In this document: positions 25,001-32,328 of the stretch, piece after piece
How the letters are laid out: every line of letters begins with the position of its first letter
Numbering within the stretch: position 1 is the stretch's first letter
NCBI RefSeq assembly: GCF_000333615.1
Contig: NZ_BADL01000271.1
Location: forward strand, 1-32,328
DNA from: Ideonella sp. B508-1
GTDB taxonomy: Bacteria; Pseudomonadota; Gammaproteobacteria; Burkholderiales; Burkholderiaceae_C
DNA: 32,328 nucleotides
Direction of reading: 5' to 3'
Made by a program: the position numbers and the translations under genes
Notes under the pieces: generated by a model
Databases searched by the model: none
What the model was told of the DNA's origin: nothing
The model's input: the letters and a program-made list of their open reading frames with translations, nothing else

Positions 25001-25001
25001 G

Positions 25002-25079
25002 TCAGCGGCGCGTGCACGCGAGCCGATCCCGGCCCAGCACTAGGCTGGACTCGCGGGATAGCAGGGTGCGCAAGGTCAT
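25002..25079 (-). CDS. leuL: Leucine-rich leader peptide of leuA (attenuator)
   Basis: A 25-codon reading frame with ATG at 25077-25079 and TGA at 25002-25004. Six of 25 residues are Leu (TTG, CTG, CTA, CTA, CTG, CTC), clustered as LRTLLS and LVLG. CTA is a rare leucine codon in this CTG-biased genome, a feature of leucine attenuators because it slows ribosomes when charged tRNA-Leu is short. It begins only 12 bases beyond the end of the outer-membrane factor gene on the same strand, so the leuA promoter must lie inside that gene's 3' end. Small and not recognised by homology; the case rests on position and composition. Confidence 0.6.
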   Translation of the reverse strand: MTLRTLLSRESSLVLGRDRLACTRR

Positions 25080-25090
25080 GGGGCGCGACC

Positions 25091-26593
25091 TTAACCCGGC
25101 GGGCGGGGGCTCGTCAAACCTGGCGCGGGCGCCAGCGCCGCCTGGGGCGCGGCCGCCTCGGGCTGCCAGCCCCCGCCCAGCACCAGGAAGAGCTGAGCCT
25201 GGTCGTCGGCCAGGGCCGCCTCGCTGGCCGCCAGCTCGGCCTCGGCACTGGCCAGCGCGCGCTGAGCGTCCAACGCAGGCAGGTAGCCGGTGCGGCCGCT
25301 CTGGTACAGGCGCTGGGCCTGCTCGGCCACGGTGGCCTCCTGGGCCCGGGCGGCGCGCAGCGCGGCGCGGCGGTCCAGTTCGCGGGCGTAGGCGTTGAGC
25401 GCGGTTTCGGTCTCGCGCAGCGCGGTCAGCACGGTGCCGTCGAAGTGCGCCAGCGCGCCCGCGGTGCCGGCCTCGGCCTGGGCGATGCGGGCCTGCACCG
25501 CGCCGGTGTTGGGCAGGGTCCAGGAGATCAGCGGCCCCAGGCTCCAGCCCACGCTGTCCGAGCCCAGGATGTCGGTGGCCGGGCTGGCGCTTTGCACCGA
25601 CAGGCCCAGGCGGATGTGCGGGTAGAGGTCGGCCGTGGCCACGCCGATGCGGGCGGTGGCCGCCGCGAGCTCGCGCTCGGCCTGGCGCACGTCGGGCCGG
25701 CGGCGCAGCAGGGCCGCGCCATCGCCCACCGGGATCAGGCCCTGGAGCTGCGGCGGCGTGTCGCAGTCGGCCGCCCCGCTCGGCAAGGCCTGGGGCAGCG
25801 CGCCGGTCAGCGTGGCCAGGCGGTAGAGCGCGCCCTGGCGACGTGCCTGCAGCGGCGGGATGGCGGCGCGCAGATGCTCCAGCTGGCCCTGGGCGCGGGC
25901 CACGTCGGTCACCCCCGTGCGCCCGGCCTGCTGCAGACGCCGGGTCAGCGTCACGGCCTCGTCCTGCAGCTGCACCGAGTGGCGGGCGCTGCGCAGCTGC
26001 AGCCCCAGGGCGCAGACCTCGGCATAGGCCCGCGTGGTGCCGGCGGCCACCTGCACCCGGGCCAGGTCGGTGGCGGCCTCAGCCGCTTCACGGCTGGCCT
26101 GCGCGGCCTCGGCCTGGCGCTGCAGCTGGCCGAACCAGTCCAGCGGCAGGGACACGGCCAGGCCCGCGGCGGTCTCCCATTCCGGCTTGGGCGTGTAGCC
26201 GGGCGCCAGGTAGTCCAGCCCCGACTTGTGCCCCATGACCACGCCCCCGTTGACTCCCACCGCCGGCTGCTGGGCGCCGGCCACCTCGGCCTCCAGCGCG
26301 CGCGCGCGGGCCAGGTTGGCCACGGCCTGGCGCAGGTCGGTGTTGTGGGCCAGGGCCTGCTGCACCAGGCCGTCCAGCCGCGGGTCCTCGTACAGCCGCC
26401 ACCAGGCGGCCGGCAGGGGCTCGGGGCTGTAGAGCGCGGACGCCGCTTCGGCGAAGGGGGCGCTGGCAGCGGGCTGAGCGGCCAGGGCCTGGGGGGGCAG
26501 CTGGTAGTCGGGGCCGACCGGCGCGTGGCTGCAGCCGGCCAGCAGCAGAAGGGCCGCCACGCAAGAGCCGGGCACCAGAGAGCGCAGGCGCAT
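25091..26593 (-). CDS. Outer-membrane efflux factor (NodT/OprM family lipoprotein)
   Basis: TolC-like outer-membrane lipoprotein of 500 residues. The signal peptide ends in a lipobox (LLLLAGC), and two repeats of the OEP coiled-coil domain follow (about residues 55-240 and 270-470), including the LPLDWFGQLQRQAEAAQAS and LISWTLPNTGAVQARIAQAEA stretches typical of NodT-type factors. I chose ATG 26593, with GGAG eight bases before it; a GTG at 26602 overlapping the HlyD stop is the alternative. It is last in the efflux operon and completes a pump with the HlyD and FUSC proteins. Confidence 0.9.
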   Translation of the reverse strand: MRLRSLVPGSCVAALLLLAGCSHAPVGPDYQLPPQALAAQPAASAPFAEAASALYSPEPLPAAWWRLYEDPRLDGLVQQALAHNTDLRQAVANLARARALEAEVAGAQQPAVGVNGGVVMGHKSGLDYLAPGYTPKPEWETAAGLAVSLPLDWFGQLQRQAEAAQASREAAEAATDLARVQVAAGTTRAYAEVCALGLQLRSARHSVQLQDEAVTLTRRLQQAGRTGVTDVARAQGQLEHLRAAIPPLQARRQGALYRLATLTGALPQALPSGAADCDTPPQLQGLIPVGDGAALLRRRPDVRQAERELAAATARIGVATADLYPHIRLGLSVQSASPATDILGSDSVGWSLGPLISWTLPNTGAVQARIAQAEAGTAGALAHFDGTVLTALRETETALNAYARELDRRAALRAARAQEATVAEQAQRLYQSGRTGYLPALDAQRALASAEAELAASEAALADDQAQLFLVLGGGWQPEAAAPQAALAPAPGLTSPRPPG

Positions 26594-26598
26594 GGTCG

Positions 26599-27546
26599 TC
26601 ACTCCGCCTGGCGGGCCACGGGGGCCTGGGCGGTGCGGGTGGGGCCCGCAGCGGCAGCCCCCTCCTCCACCTGCACCGTCACCGTCTGCCCGGCCACCAG
26701 CCGGGTGCCGTCGGGCCAGGGCGTGTCCAGGCGCACCCGCACCGGCACCCGCTGGGCCAGGCGCACCCAGTTGAAGCTGGGGTTCACCGCGGGCAGCAGA
26801 TTGGCGCTGGTGGCACGGTCATGGTCGGCAATGGCGGCGGCCACGCTTTCCACCGTGCCGTGCAGCGCGGTGCTGCTGCCCATGGGCGTCACCCGCACGG
26901 CCTGACCCAGGTGGATGCGCGGCAGCTTGGTTTCTTCGAAGTAGCCCTCGACGTAGAAGGAATGGGCATCCACCAGGGCCAGGGCGGGCCGGCCGGCGCT
27001 GACGTAGCCGCCCACGCGGATGTCCAGGTTGGTGACGGTGCCGTCGGTGGGGGCGCGCACCTCGGCACGCTGCAGGTTCAGGCGCGCGGCATCCACCGCC
27101 ACCTTGGCCTGCTCCAGCGCCGCCGTGTTCTCCTCAACCCGGGCGCGGGCCTGCTCCTGCTGCTCCTGCGACACCAGGCTGCCCAGCCCGCTGTTGCGGT
27201 CGCGTTCGCGCCGGGCCTGGGCCAGCGCCACCTGACGCGCGGCCAGCGCGGCCTCGGCTTCGCGCAGGGCCAGCGCGTAGTGGGCGTGGTCCACCTCGAA
27301 CAGCACGTCACCGGCATGAACGGGCTGGTTGTCCTGCACCGGCACGGCCGTCACCAGGCCGGACACATCCGGCGCCATCTGGACCACATTGGCCCGCACG
27401 CGGCCATCGCGCGTCCACGGGGCCAGCTCGTAGTGGTCCCACAGGCCGCGGCAGGCCCACAGGGCTGCCGCCACCATCAGCAGGGTCGTCGCCGGGCGCA
27501 GCAGCTGCCGGGCCCGTTCGCGGGTGAACAGAGGTTTCAAAGTCAT
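26599..27546 (-). CDS. HlyD-family membrane-fusion protein (AaeA-like)
   Basis: Periplasmic adaptor of 315 residues anchored by one N-terminal helix (about residues 18-36). A split biotinyl-lipoyl domain (APDVSGLVTAVPVQDNQPVHAGDVLF and RAPTDGTVTNLDIRVGGYV) flanks an alpha-hairpin (LREAEAALAARQVALAQARRE... about 95-150). The short hairpin and FUSC neighbour indicate an AaeA/EmrA-type partner for aromatic acid efflux. ATG 27546 is preferred; an in-frame GTG two codons upstream (27552) is possible. Confidence 0.9.
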   Translation of the reverse strand: MTLKPLFTRERARQLLRPATTLLMVAAALWACRGLWDHYELAPWTRDGRVRANVVQMAPDVSGLVTAVPVQDNQPVHAGDVLFEVDHAHYALALREAEAALAARQVALAQARRERDRNSGLGSLVSQEQQEQARARVEENTAALEQAKVAVDAARLNLQRAEVRAPTDGTVTNLDIRVGGYVSAGRPALALVDAHSFYVEGYFEETKLPRIHLGQAVRVTPMGSSTALHGTVESVAAAIADHDRATSANLLPAVNPSFNWVRLAQRVPVRVRLDTPWPDGTRLVAGQTVTVQVEEGAAAAGPTRTAQAPVARQAE

Positions 27547-27556
27547 CAACACCGTC

Positions 27557-27766
27557 TCACAGCAGGAATTGCGCGGTCAGCCGGTGCAGGCCGTAGAGCA
27601 GCACCAGGTAGAGCGCCATGTCGAACAGGGCCGGATGCCAGACCCAGCGGTAGACACCCACGGCCGCCAGCAGGCGGCGCAGGCCCCAGTTCAGCACCAG
27701 GGCCAGCAAGGCCAGGGCCATCAGCCAGGGCACGTACAGGCCCTCGAGATCGAATTCACCGGTCAT
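27557..27766 (-). CDS. DUF1656 (AaeX-like) small membrane protein
   Basis: A 69-residue protein with two hydrophobic helices (YVPWLMALALLALVLNWGL and ALFDMALYLVLLYGLHRL). It matches DUF1656 proteins (AaeX), always found between FUSC and HlyD genes of aromatic-acid efflux systems; the function is undefined. Its ATG overlaps the FUSC stop as ATGA (27763-27766), and its stop is 10 bases before the HlyD ATG. Confidence 0.9.
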   Translation of the reverse strand: MTGEFDLEGLYVPWLMALALLALVLNWGLRRLLAAVGVYRWVWHPALFDMALYLVLLYGLHRLTAQFLL

Positions 27767-29847
27767 GCGGCAGGCTCCTGGACAGGGGCGCCCAGCGTCC
27801 GAGGGGCTTGGGGAAACAGGTTGCGGCGCAGGCCCACCAGGGCGGTGACCAGGGCCGCGGGGTCGGCCGCATCCGCCGCCGGCCGCAGCGCGCGCAAAAG
27901 GGCCCGGTCCAGCGCGCGGCGCAAGACATCGGGCCAGGCGCTGGGGCCCTGGTCGGACCACTGACGGAAGCCCTGGGCGATGCCCGCCAGCAGCAGACGC
28001 GCCCCCGGGGCGCGGCCGGCGGCGCGCTGGGTCTGCAGCACCGCGATGTCGGCGCCCACGCGCAGCTCGCGCAGGGCCGCACGGGCGGCGTCGTCACGCT
28101 GCTGCGGCGCGGTCTGGGCAATGCGCGGTGCCAGCAGGCCGATGCGGTCGAGGCTGCGCACGGCGTGGCTGTCGTCGGGCACGGCCCGCCGCGCCGCGGC
28201 CTGTTCCGCCAGCTCACGCCAGGCGGCCCGGCGCAGGCGGCGCGCCACCACGTCGCTGCCCACCGAGCGCATGAGCTGATTGACCAGTGCGGCCACCGCG
28301 ATGCCCATGAGCAGCGACAGATTGCTGTTGAAGAAGTAGGGGAAGTCCAGCGTGGCGGTGTCCCCCAGCGCCAGCGAGCCGGCCACACCCATGATCATGG
28401 CCATGCCGGAGCCGGCAGTGGCCGGCCGCGCCGCCAGGCAGCCCAGGCCGACGAAGGCCGGCGCGCAGACCAGCACCAGCATGCCGAAATCGTGCGCCAG
28501 CGGCAGCAGCACCAGCACGTACACCGCCCCGATGGGCATGGACCAGGCTGTGGCCTTCAGGAAGCTGGAGATGGCCGGCACCGGGTCGTCCATCGACGCG
28601 AAGAAGCAGCAGAAGATGGCCGACATCATGGCCGCCACCGAACCCGAGGGCCAGGCGGTCTGGATCCACACCAGGCTGCAAAAGCCCACCGCCACCACGG
28701 CGGCCAGCGCCGACAGCAGGGCCATGCCATGGTCGCGGTGCAGCACCCGGGCCCCCAGCGTGGGGCGCCGCGCCACGGCCGGCGCGGCACCGGTCAGGCC
28801 GGTGTCGATCTCGGCGCGCAGGGCCCCGCAGGCCTGCCAGCCCCGCAGCAGTTCGCCCAGCCGGGTGGCCAGGCTGATGCGCAGGGCCCGCGGCCAGTCG
28901 GCGTGGGTCGGGTCACGGCCCAGGCTGTCAAGCAACCCCTGCAGCCAGGGCAGCGCGGCCGCCTGGTCGGCCGGCGGCAGCGCCAGCCATTCGCCCAGGG
29001 CGTCGAGCACCACCACCACGTCCGGGGCGATCCGGCCCTCCACCTCTTCAAGTGCCTGCAGCCGGTCTTCGGCGGCCGACAGGGCCGGGGTCAGGCCGGC
29101 CAGGCGGTCCTGCATCTCGCGCAGGGCCCCCTCGGTCCAGCGCAGGTGACCGGTGTCGAAGGGCACATGGGTGGAGAGGATGCGCAGCTGGGTGATGTCG
29201 GCGGCCAGGCGCTGGCGGTCGGCCGCCAGCGTGGCGCCGCCCGCGTCCGCCCGGTGGGCCCGCGCGGCCAGGTCCGACAGCCAGGTGCGGGCATGGCCCA
29301 GGCTGCGGTCCAGCAGGCCCAGCAGCGGGCCGCTCATGCCCACGGGCAGCACCAGGCTGTGGACCAGGCTGGCGCAGAGGATGCCCACCCCGATCTCCTC
29401 GACCCGGGCCAGCGCGTTGTCGAACAGCTGCTCGGGCTGGTCCACCGAGGGGAAACCCACCATGGCCGCGGTGTAGCCGGCCAGCATGAAGACGTAGGAG
29501 CGGGGTGTGCGGTCCTGCAGCGAGATGAACAGGCACAGGCCCACCCACAGCGCCAGTGCCAGGGACAGCAGGGCCGGCGCATGGGCCAGCGTGGGCACCA
29601 GGGCCACCGAGGCCGCCGCGCCGAGAAAGGTGCCGCCGAAGCGGTACACCGCCTTGGAGCGCACGGCACCGGCCAGGGGATTGGCCACGACGTAGGCGGT
29701 CATCATGGCCCAGAAAGGGCGCGGCAGACCGGCCTTCAGGGCCACGTACAGCGCCAGCATGGACGCGGCAAAGCACTTGAGCGAGTACAGCCACTCGCTG
29801 CGGGTGGGCCAGTTCACAGGTGCGGTCCTCGGGCTCGAGTCAGCCAC
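27763..29847 (-). CDS. FUSC-family inner-membrane efflux protein (AaeB-like)
   Basis: A 694-residue permease of the fusaric acid resistance/AaeB family. Two bundles of hydrophobic helices (about residues 25-170 and 380-530) flank a cytoplasmic helical domain (about 175-370), and a soluble tail ends the protein. N-terminal GLPRPFWAMMTAYVVANPLAGAVRSKAVYRFGGTF is the family signature. It exports aromatic carboxylic acids or related toxic compounds with the HlyD and outer-membrane partners; substrate is not specified by sequence. The start is GTG at 29847, overlapping the marR end by eight bases (stop 29840), so expression is coupled to the regulator. Confidence 0.93.
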   Translation of the reverse strand: MADSSPRTAPVNWPTRSEWLYSLKCFAASMLALYVALKAGLPRPFWAMMTAYVVANPLAGAVRSKAVYRFGGTFLGAAASVALVPTLAHAPALLSLALALWVGLCLFISLQDRTPRSYVFMLAGYTAAMVGFPSVDQPEQLFDNALARVEEIGVGILCASLVHSLVLPVGMSGPLLGLLDRSLGHARTWLSDLAARAHRADAGGATLAADRQRLAADITQLRILSTHVPFDTGHLRWTEGALREMQDRLAGLTPALSAAEDRLQALEEVEGRIAPDVVVVLDALGEWLALPPADQAAALPWLQGLLDSLGRDPTHADWPRALRISLATRLGELLRGWQACGALRAEIDTGLTGAAPAVARRPTLGARVLHRDHGMALLSALAAVVAVGFCSLVWIQTAWPSGSVAAMMSAIFCCFFASMDDPVPAISSFLKATAWSMPIGAVYVLVLLPLAHDFGMLVLVCAPAFVGLGCLAARPATAGSGMAMIMGVAGSLALGDTATLDFPYFFNSNLSLLMGIAVAALVNQLMRSVGSDVVARRLRRAAWRELAEQAAARRAVPDDSHAVRSLDRIGLLAPRIAQTAPQQRDDAARAALRELRVGADIAVLQTQRAAGRAPGARLLLAGIAQGFRQWSDQGPSAWPDVLRRALDRALLRALRPAADAADPAALVTALVGLRRNLFPQAPRTLGAPVQEPAA

Positions 29848-30298
29848 GTGCGGCGGCCTTGGGCAACTCGGCCACGCCGGCCTCCAGGCGCAGCAACACC
29901 CGCAGGGCCGCCCGCAGGTCCTCGTCCGGCAGGCCCTGAAGCAGCTCGCGCCGCATCACGTTGAGGGCCTGCTCCACCCGGGCCACCTGCTGCTGGCCCA
30001 GGGGCGTCAGGCTGAGCACCTTGGCGCGGCGGTCGTGCGGGTCTTCATGGCGCACCACCACGCCGGCCGCCACCAGCTGGTCGATCACCCGCACCAGGGA
30101 GGCCGGCTCCAGGCCCACGGCCTCGGCCACGGCACCGGGACGGGCGCTTTCGCCCATGCGGCCGATCATCACCGCCGGCCAGGCCATGGCATGCGAGAGC
30201 CCGTAGGTGTTGCTGACCTCGTCCGCCGCCGCGCGGAAGCTGCGTGCCACACGGGTCAGCGTGGTGGTCAGGTGCATCAGGGTGGCGTCGTCGAGCAT
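29840..30298 (-). CDS. MarR-family transcriptional regulator of the efflux operon
   Basis: A 152-residue winged-helix regulator. The recognition region (AVAEAVGLEPASLVRVIDQLVAAGVVVRHED) is followed by the DRRAKVLSLTPLG wing, both typical of MarR. MarR proteins repress efflux genes and release DNA on binding aromatic acids. It is the first gene of the efflux operon, so it probably controls its own transcription through the palindrome at 30319-30353. I chose ATG 30298, with GAGG eight bases upstream; a longer in-frame start at 30382 would place the operator inside the coding region, giving residues unlike the family. Confidence 0.92.
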   Translation of the reverse strand: MLDDATLMHLTTTLTRVARSFRAAADEVSNTYGLSHAMAWPAVMIGRMGESARPGAVAEAVGLEPASLVRVIDQLVAAGVVVRHEDPHDRRAKVLSLTPLGQQQVARVEQALNVMRRELLQGLPDEDLRAALRVLLRLEAGVAELPKAAARG

Positions 30299-30318
30299 GG
30301 GGGGCCTCGTTTGCTTTG

Positions 30319-30353
30319 TCAGCAAATAGTTTGCAAAGCAAATTATTTGCTGA
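30319..30353. promoter_or_regulatory. Nested palindromic operator before marR
   Basis: A 35-base AT-rich dyad: outer arms TCAGCAAATA and TATTTGCTGA are perfect, inner arms TTTGC and GCAAA are perfect around AAA, and only one base pair between outer and inner arms mismatches. Another TTTGC lies at 30310-30314. It begins 21 bases upstream of the marR start and very likely holds two overlapping MarR dimer sites covering the operon promoter. Confidence 0.7.
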
Positions 30354-30383
30354 ATCAAATGTCGACTGGGCCACAGGGCCATT

Positions 30384-30401
30384 GCCCCGGCCGGCCGGGG
30401 C
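30384..30401 (-). terminator. GC-rich palindrome after the ATPase operon
   Basis: GCCCCGGCCGGCCGGGGC, an 18-base perfect palindrome, starts two bases after the atpG stop. It can form a seven-pair hairpin with a four-base loop and probably ends the ATPase operon before the marR promoter. There is no U-tract. Confidence 0.5.
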
Positions 30402-30403
30402 GT

Positions 30404-31330
30404 TCAGCCGCGCCCGGGGATCGCGTCCGGGCCCAGGGCCGCGGTGAGCAGTTCCAGCTCGTTGGTGATGTCGGCCTGGCGCAGCCGGGCCCAGCGGCGG
30501 CGCAACTCGGCGGCCAGCTCGTCCAGATGGTCCTGGGCGCGCTGCATCTGGGCCAGGCGGGCGTGGTTCTCCTGCACCAGCGAGGTTTCCAGCGCGGCCC
30601 GCAGCTGCACCCGCACCGTTTGGTGCAGCACCGCGGCCATCAGCACCGGCCGGGGCAGACCCAGGCGGATCGGCGCCTGGCGGGGGGGCGGGGAGGATGC
30701 CCACGAGACAGACATCGCCGTCGGCGCCGCCGCGCCCGCGTCCGACCAAGGCTGAGGCGCCCCTGGCGACGGCAGCAGGCGCTGGGCCCGCAAGCCGGCG
30801 GGCCCCGTGGAGAGCAGCCAGACCGCGGGCCGCGGCCCGCCCTGGGGCGCCGTTGCGCCGGCCACCGCCTCGGTGGCGGCCTGCAGCCAGGCGGCGAGCG
30901 CCGGCTCGGCCTCGTCCAGCGCGCCGCAGCCGGGCAGCACGCGAGGCGGGTTCTGACCGGTCCCGGCCGGCCGGTTGGCCAGCCAGGCGTCCGCCAGGCG
31001 TTGCCCGGCCAGCCACAGGGTCTGGCCGGGCAAGGCCTGCAGCGTGGAGACCGCATCGGCCAGGTGGGCGTTGAAGGCGCCGCAGAAGCCGCGCTCGGCC
31101 CCGATGACCAGCCAGATGCGGTCCTCGGCCCCGCCGCCTTCGGGGCGCGCCGTGGGGTCGGCCAACTCAAGCCAGGCGGCCTCCAGCGTGGTCTGGGCCT
31201 CGGCCAGCGCCGGCTGGGAACGCTGCAGGCGCTGCAGCTCGGCCAGGGCCAGGTTCTTCATGGCCTGCACGATCTGCCGCAGGTCGGCCAGCAGCGTGGC
31301 CCGCTCGCGCAGTTGCAGCTGTGCAGTCAT
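30404..31330 (-). CDS. atpG: N-type ATPase F1 gamma subunit
   Basis: F1 central-stalk subunit, 308 residues. The N-terminal coiled helix (LRERATLLADLRQIVQAMKNLALAELQRLQ) and C-terminal helix (QADITNELELLTAALG) that together form the rotor shaft are visible. The ERGFCGAFNAHL segment near residue 80 is the conserved strand of the globular part. Location as last gene after atpA, with six bases between, fits the N-ATPase order (D-C-Q-R-B-E-F-A-G) rather than the standard operon, where beta follows gamma. N-ATPases are accessory, often horizontally moved and thought to be Na+- or H+-pumping. The middle region is longer and Pro/Ala rich, unlike housekeeping gamma. Confidence 0.88.
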   Translation of the reverse strand: MTAQLQLRERATLLADLRQIVQAMKNLALAELQRLQRSQPALAEAQTTLEAAWLELADPTARPEGGGAEDRIWLVIGAERGFCGAFNAHLADAVSTLQALPGQTLWLAGQRLADAWLANRPAGTGQNPPRVLPGCGALDEAEPALAAWLQAATEAVAGATAPQGGPRPAVWLLSTGPAGLRAQRLLPSPGAPQPWSDAGAAAPTAMSVSWASSPPPRQAPIRLGLPRPVLMAAVLHQTVRVQLRAALETSLVQENHARLAQMQRAQDHLDELAAELRRRWARLRQADITNELELLTAALGPDAIPGRG

Positions 31331-31336
31331 GCCGGC

Positions 31337-32328
31337 TCAGGCCCCCAGCGCCGCCTGCACGGCGGCCACCCAGTCGCCCCGGGGCGCGTCCAGTGCCGGG
31401 GCACTGGCGGCCATGGCAGTCAGGGCTGCCAGCGCCTGCCGCAGGGCTTCACCCTGCAAGCCCTCCAGTCGGCCTTCGTTGAGGGCCACCAGCCAGGCCA
31501 GGGTGACGGCGGCCGAGCGGGTGGCCAGGCGGGCCTGGCGGAACAGGGCCTGCAGCAGGTGGCCGCGCGCGACGCGGGCCTGCATGCCTTCGTCCAGCCG
31601 CGTGCCGAAGCGGGTGAACAGCTCCAGTTCCAGGAACTGCAGGTAATCGAGCCGCAGGCGCTTGCATTCGCGGGCGATGGCCGGGTGCTGGGCCTTGCCA
31701 CCGATGCGCGAGACCGAGGTGCCCACGTCGATGGCCGGGAACATACCCGCGGCCGTGAGCTTGGTGCTGAGGTAGACCTGCCCGTCGGTGATGGAGATCA
31801 GGTTGGTGGGGATGTAGCTGGCCACCTCGCCCAGTTGCGTGGGCACGATGGGCAGGGCCGTCATGCTGCCGCCGCCCAGCGCGGCGCTGAGCTGGGTGGA
31901 GCGCTCCAGCAGGCGCGAGTGCAGGTAGAAGATGTCGCCGGGGTAGGCCTCGCGCCCGGGCGGGCGGCGCAGCAGCAGGGACAGTTCGCGGTAGGCCTGG
32001 GCGTGCTTGCCCAGGTCGTCGTAGACGATGAGCGTGTCGTGGCCGGCATGCATCCAGTGCTCGGCCAGGGCGCAGCCGGCAAAGGGCGCCAGGTACTGCA
32101 GGCCCGGCAGGGTGCCGGCCTCGGCCACCACCACGGTGGTGTGGGCCAGGGCGTCGTGTGCGGCCAGCAGGCGCAGGGTTTCGGCCACCTCGGCCCGGCG
32201 CTGGCCGATCAGCACCAGGATGCAGCGCACGCCCTGGTCGCGCTGGTGGATCACCGCGTCCAGCGCCAGCGCGCTCTTGCCGGTGCCGTCATCGCCGATC
32301 AGCAGCTCGCGCTGGCCGCGGCCGATGG
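31337..32328 (-). CDS. atpA: N-type ATPase F1 alpha subunit, C-terminal part (5' end outside window)
   Basis: About 330 C-terminal residues of F1 alpha; the reading frame is open to the window edge, so the start is not in view. The Walker A reads GDDGTGKSA (bases about 32266-32295, minus strand) where housekeeping alpha has GDRQTGKTA. Further conserved parts are the [30 protein letters not shown] segment and the arginine-finger strand [15 protein letters not shown]. These variants and the order alpha-gamma indicate the alternative N-ATPase. Stop at 31337, six bases before atpG. Confidence 0.92.
   Translation of the reverse strand, partial: IGRGQRELLIGDDGTGKSALALDAVIHQRDQGVRCILVLIGQRRAEVAETLRLLAAHDALAHTTVVVAEAGTLPGLQYLAPFAGCALAEHWMHAGHDTLIVYDDLGKHAQAYRELSLLLRRPPGREAYPGDIFYLHSRLLERSTQLSAALGGGSMTALPIVPTQLGEVASYIPTNLISITDGQVYLSTKLTAAGMFPAIDVGTSVSRIGGKAQHPAIARECKRLRLDYLQFLELELFTRFGTRLDEGMQARVARGHLLQALFRQARLATRSAAVTLAWLVALNEGRLEGLQGEALRQALAALTAMAASAPALDAPRGDWVAAVQAALGA

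Noticed and set aside
26821-29964. Long plus-strand open frame opposite the efflux operon
   Set aside because: Antisense artefact of HlyD and FUSC genes; no recognisable motif or start signal.
1-32328. Mobile elements, CRISPR arrays, tRNA genes or phage genes
   Set aside because: None seen; the palindromes present are isolated and not arranged in spaced arrays, and no transposase or integrase motif appears.

Overview
This is a 32.3 kb, very GC-rich, densely coding window with a Betaproteobacterial (Burkholderiales-like) gene repertoire. The case rests on a ChvE-GguAB sugar transporter, two sigma-54 activators, a cydP-cydAB-cydX-ybgE cluster, an N-type ATPase operon and strong GC3 codon bias. 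The family or genus level is inference. No tRNA, rRNA, insertion sequence or CRISPR array is visible. No gene-free stretch exceeds about 300 bases.

Region 1 (1-10880) is a sugar acquisition and oxidative catabolism island. A 5'-truncated SDR sugar dehydrogenase converges on a divergent LysR regulator of GbpR/GguR type whose 3' end is frameshifted. Then, all on the plus strand, come chvE, gguA, gguB, an IlvD/Edd-type L-arabinonate dehydratase, an L-2-keto-3-deoxyarabonate dehydratase-like aldolase-fold enzyme, and dgoK-dgoA-dgoD. The layout implies one transporter feeding two non-phosphorylating routes. L-arabinose would end at alpha-ketoglutarate semialdehyde, and D-galactose would follow the DeLey-Doudoroff route to pyruvate plus glyceraldehyde 3-phosphate.

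Region 2 (10881-16138) is a ketone-oxidation module: an AcoR-type sigma-54 activator, a flavin Baeyer-Villiger monooxygenase (BVMO) and a family VIII (beta-lactamase-like) esterase. Two copies of one inverted repeat, GCTGTCC-N8-GGACAGC, lie upstream of the regulator and upstream of a good -24/-12 promoter before the BVMO. This looks like a complete self-contained circuit: sense, ketone to ester, ester hydrolysis. Region 2b (16139-16837) is a convergent FAH-fold hydrolase.

Region 3 (16999-23110) is a respiratory module. A PAS/sigma-54 activator with a Cys/His cluster is divergent from cydP-cydA-cydB-cydX-ybgE (cytochrome bd with long Q-loop). A degenerate ETHE1-like metallo-beta-lactamase-fold protein and an AhpD-like protein follow, the latter preceded by a CsoR/CstR-like palindrome.

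Region 4 (23118-32328, all minus strand) contains leuA preceded by a leucine-rich leader peptide, an aromatic-acid-type efflux operon (marR, FUSC, DUF1656, HlyD, outer-membrane factor) with a large nested palindrome as likely operator, and the distal end of an N-ATPase operon (gamma and partial alpha).
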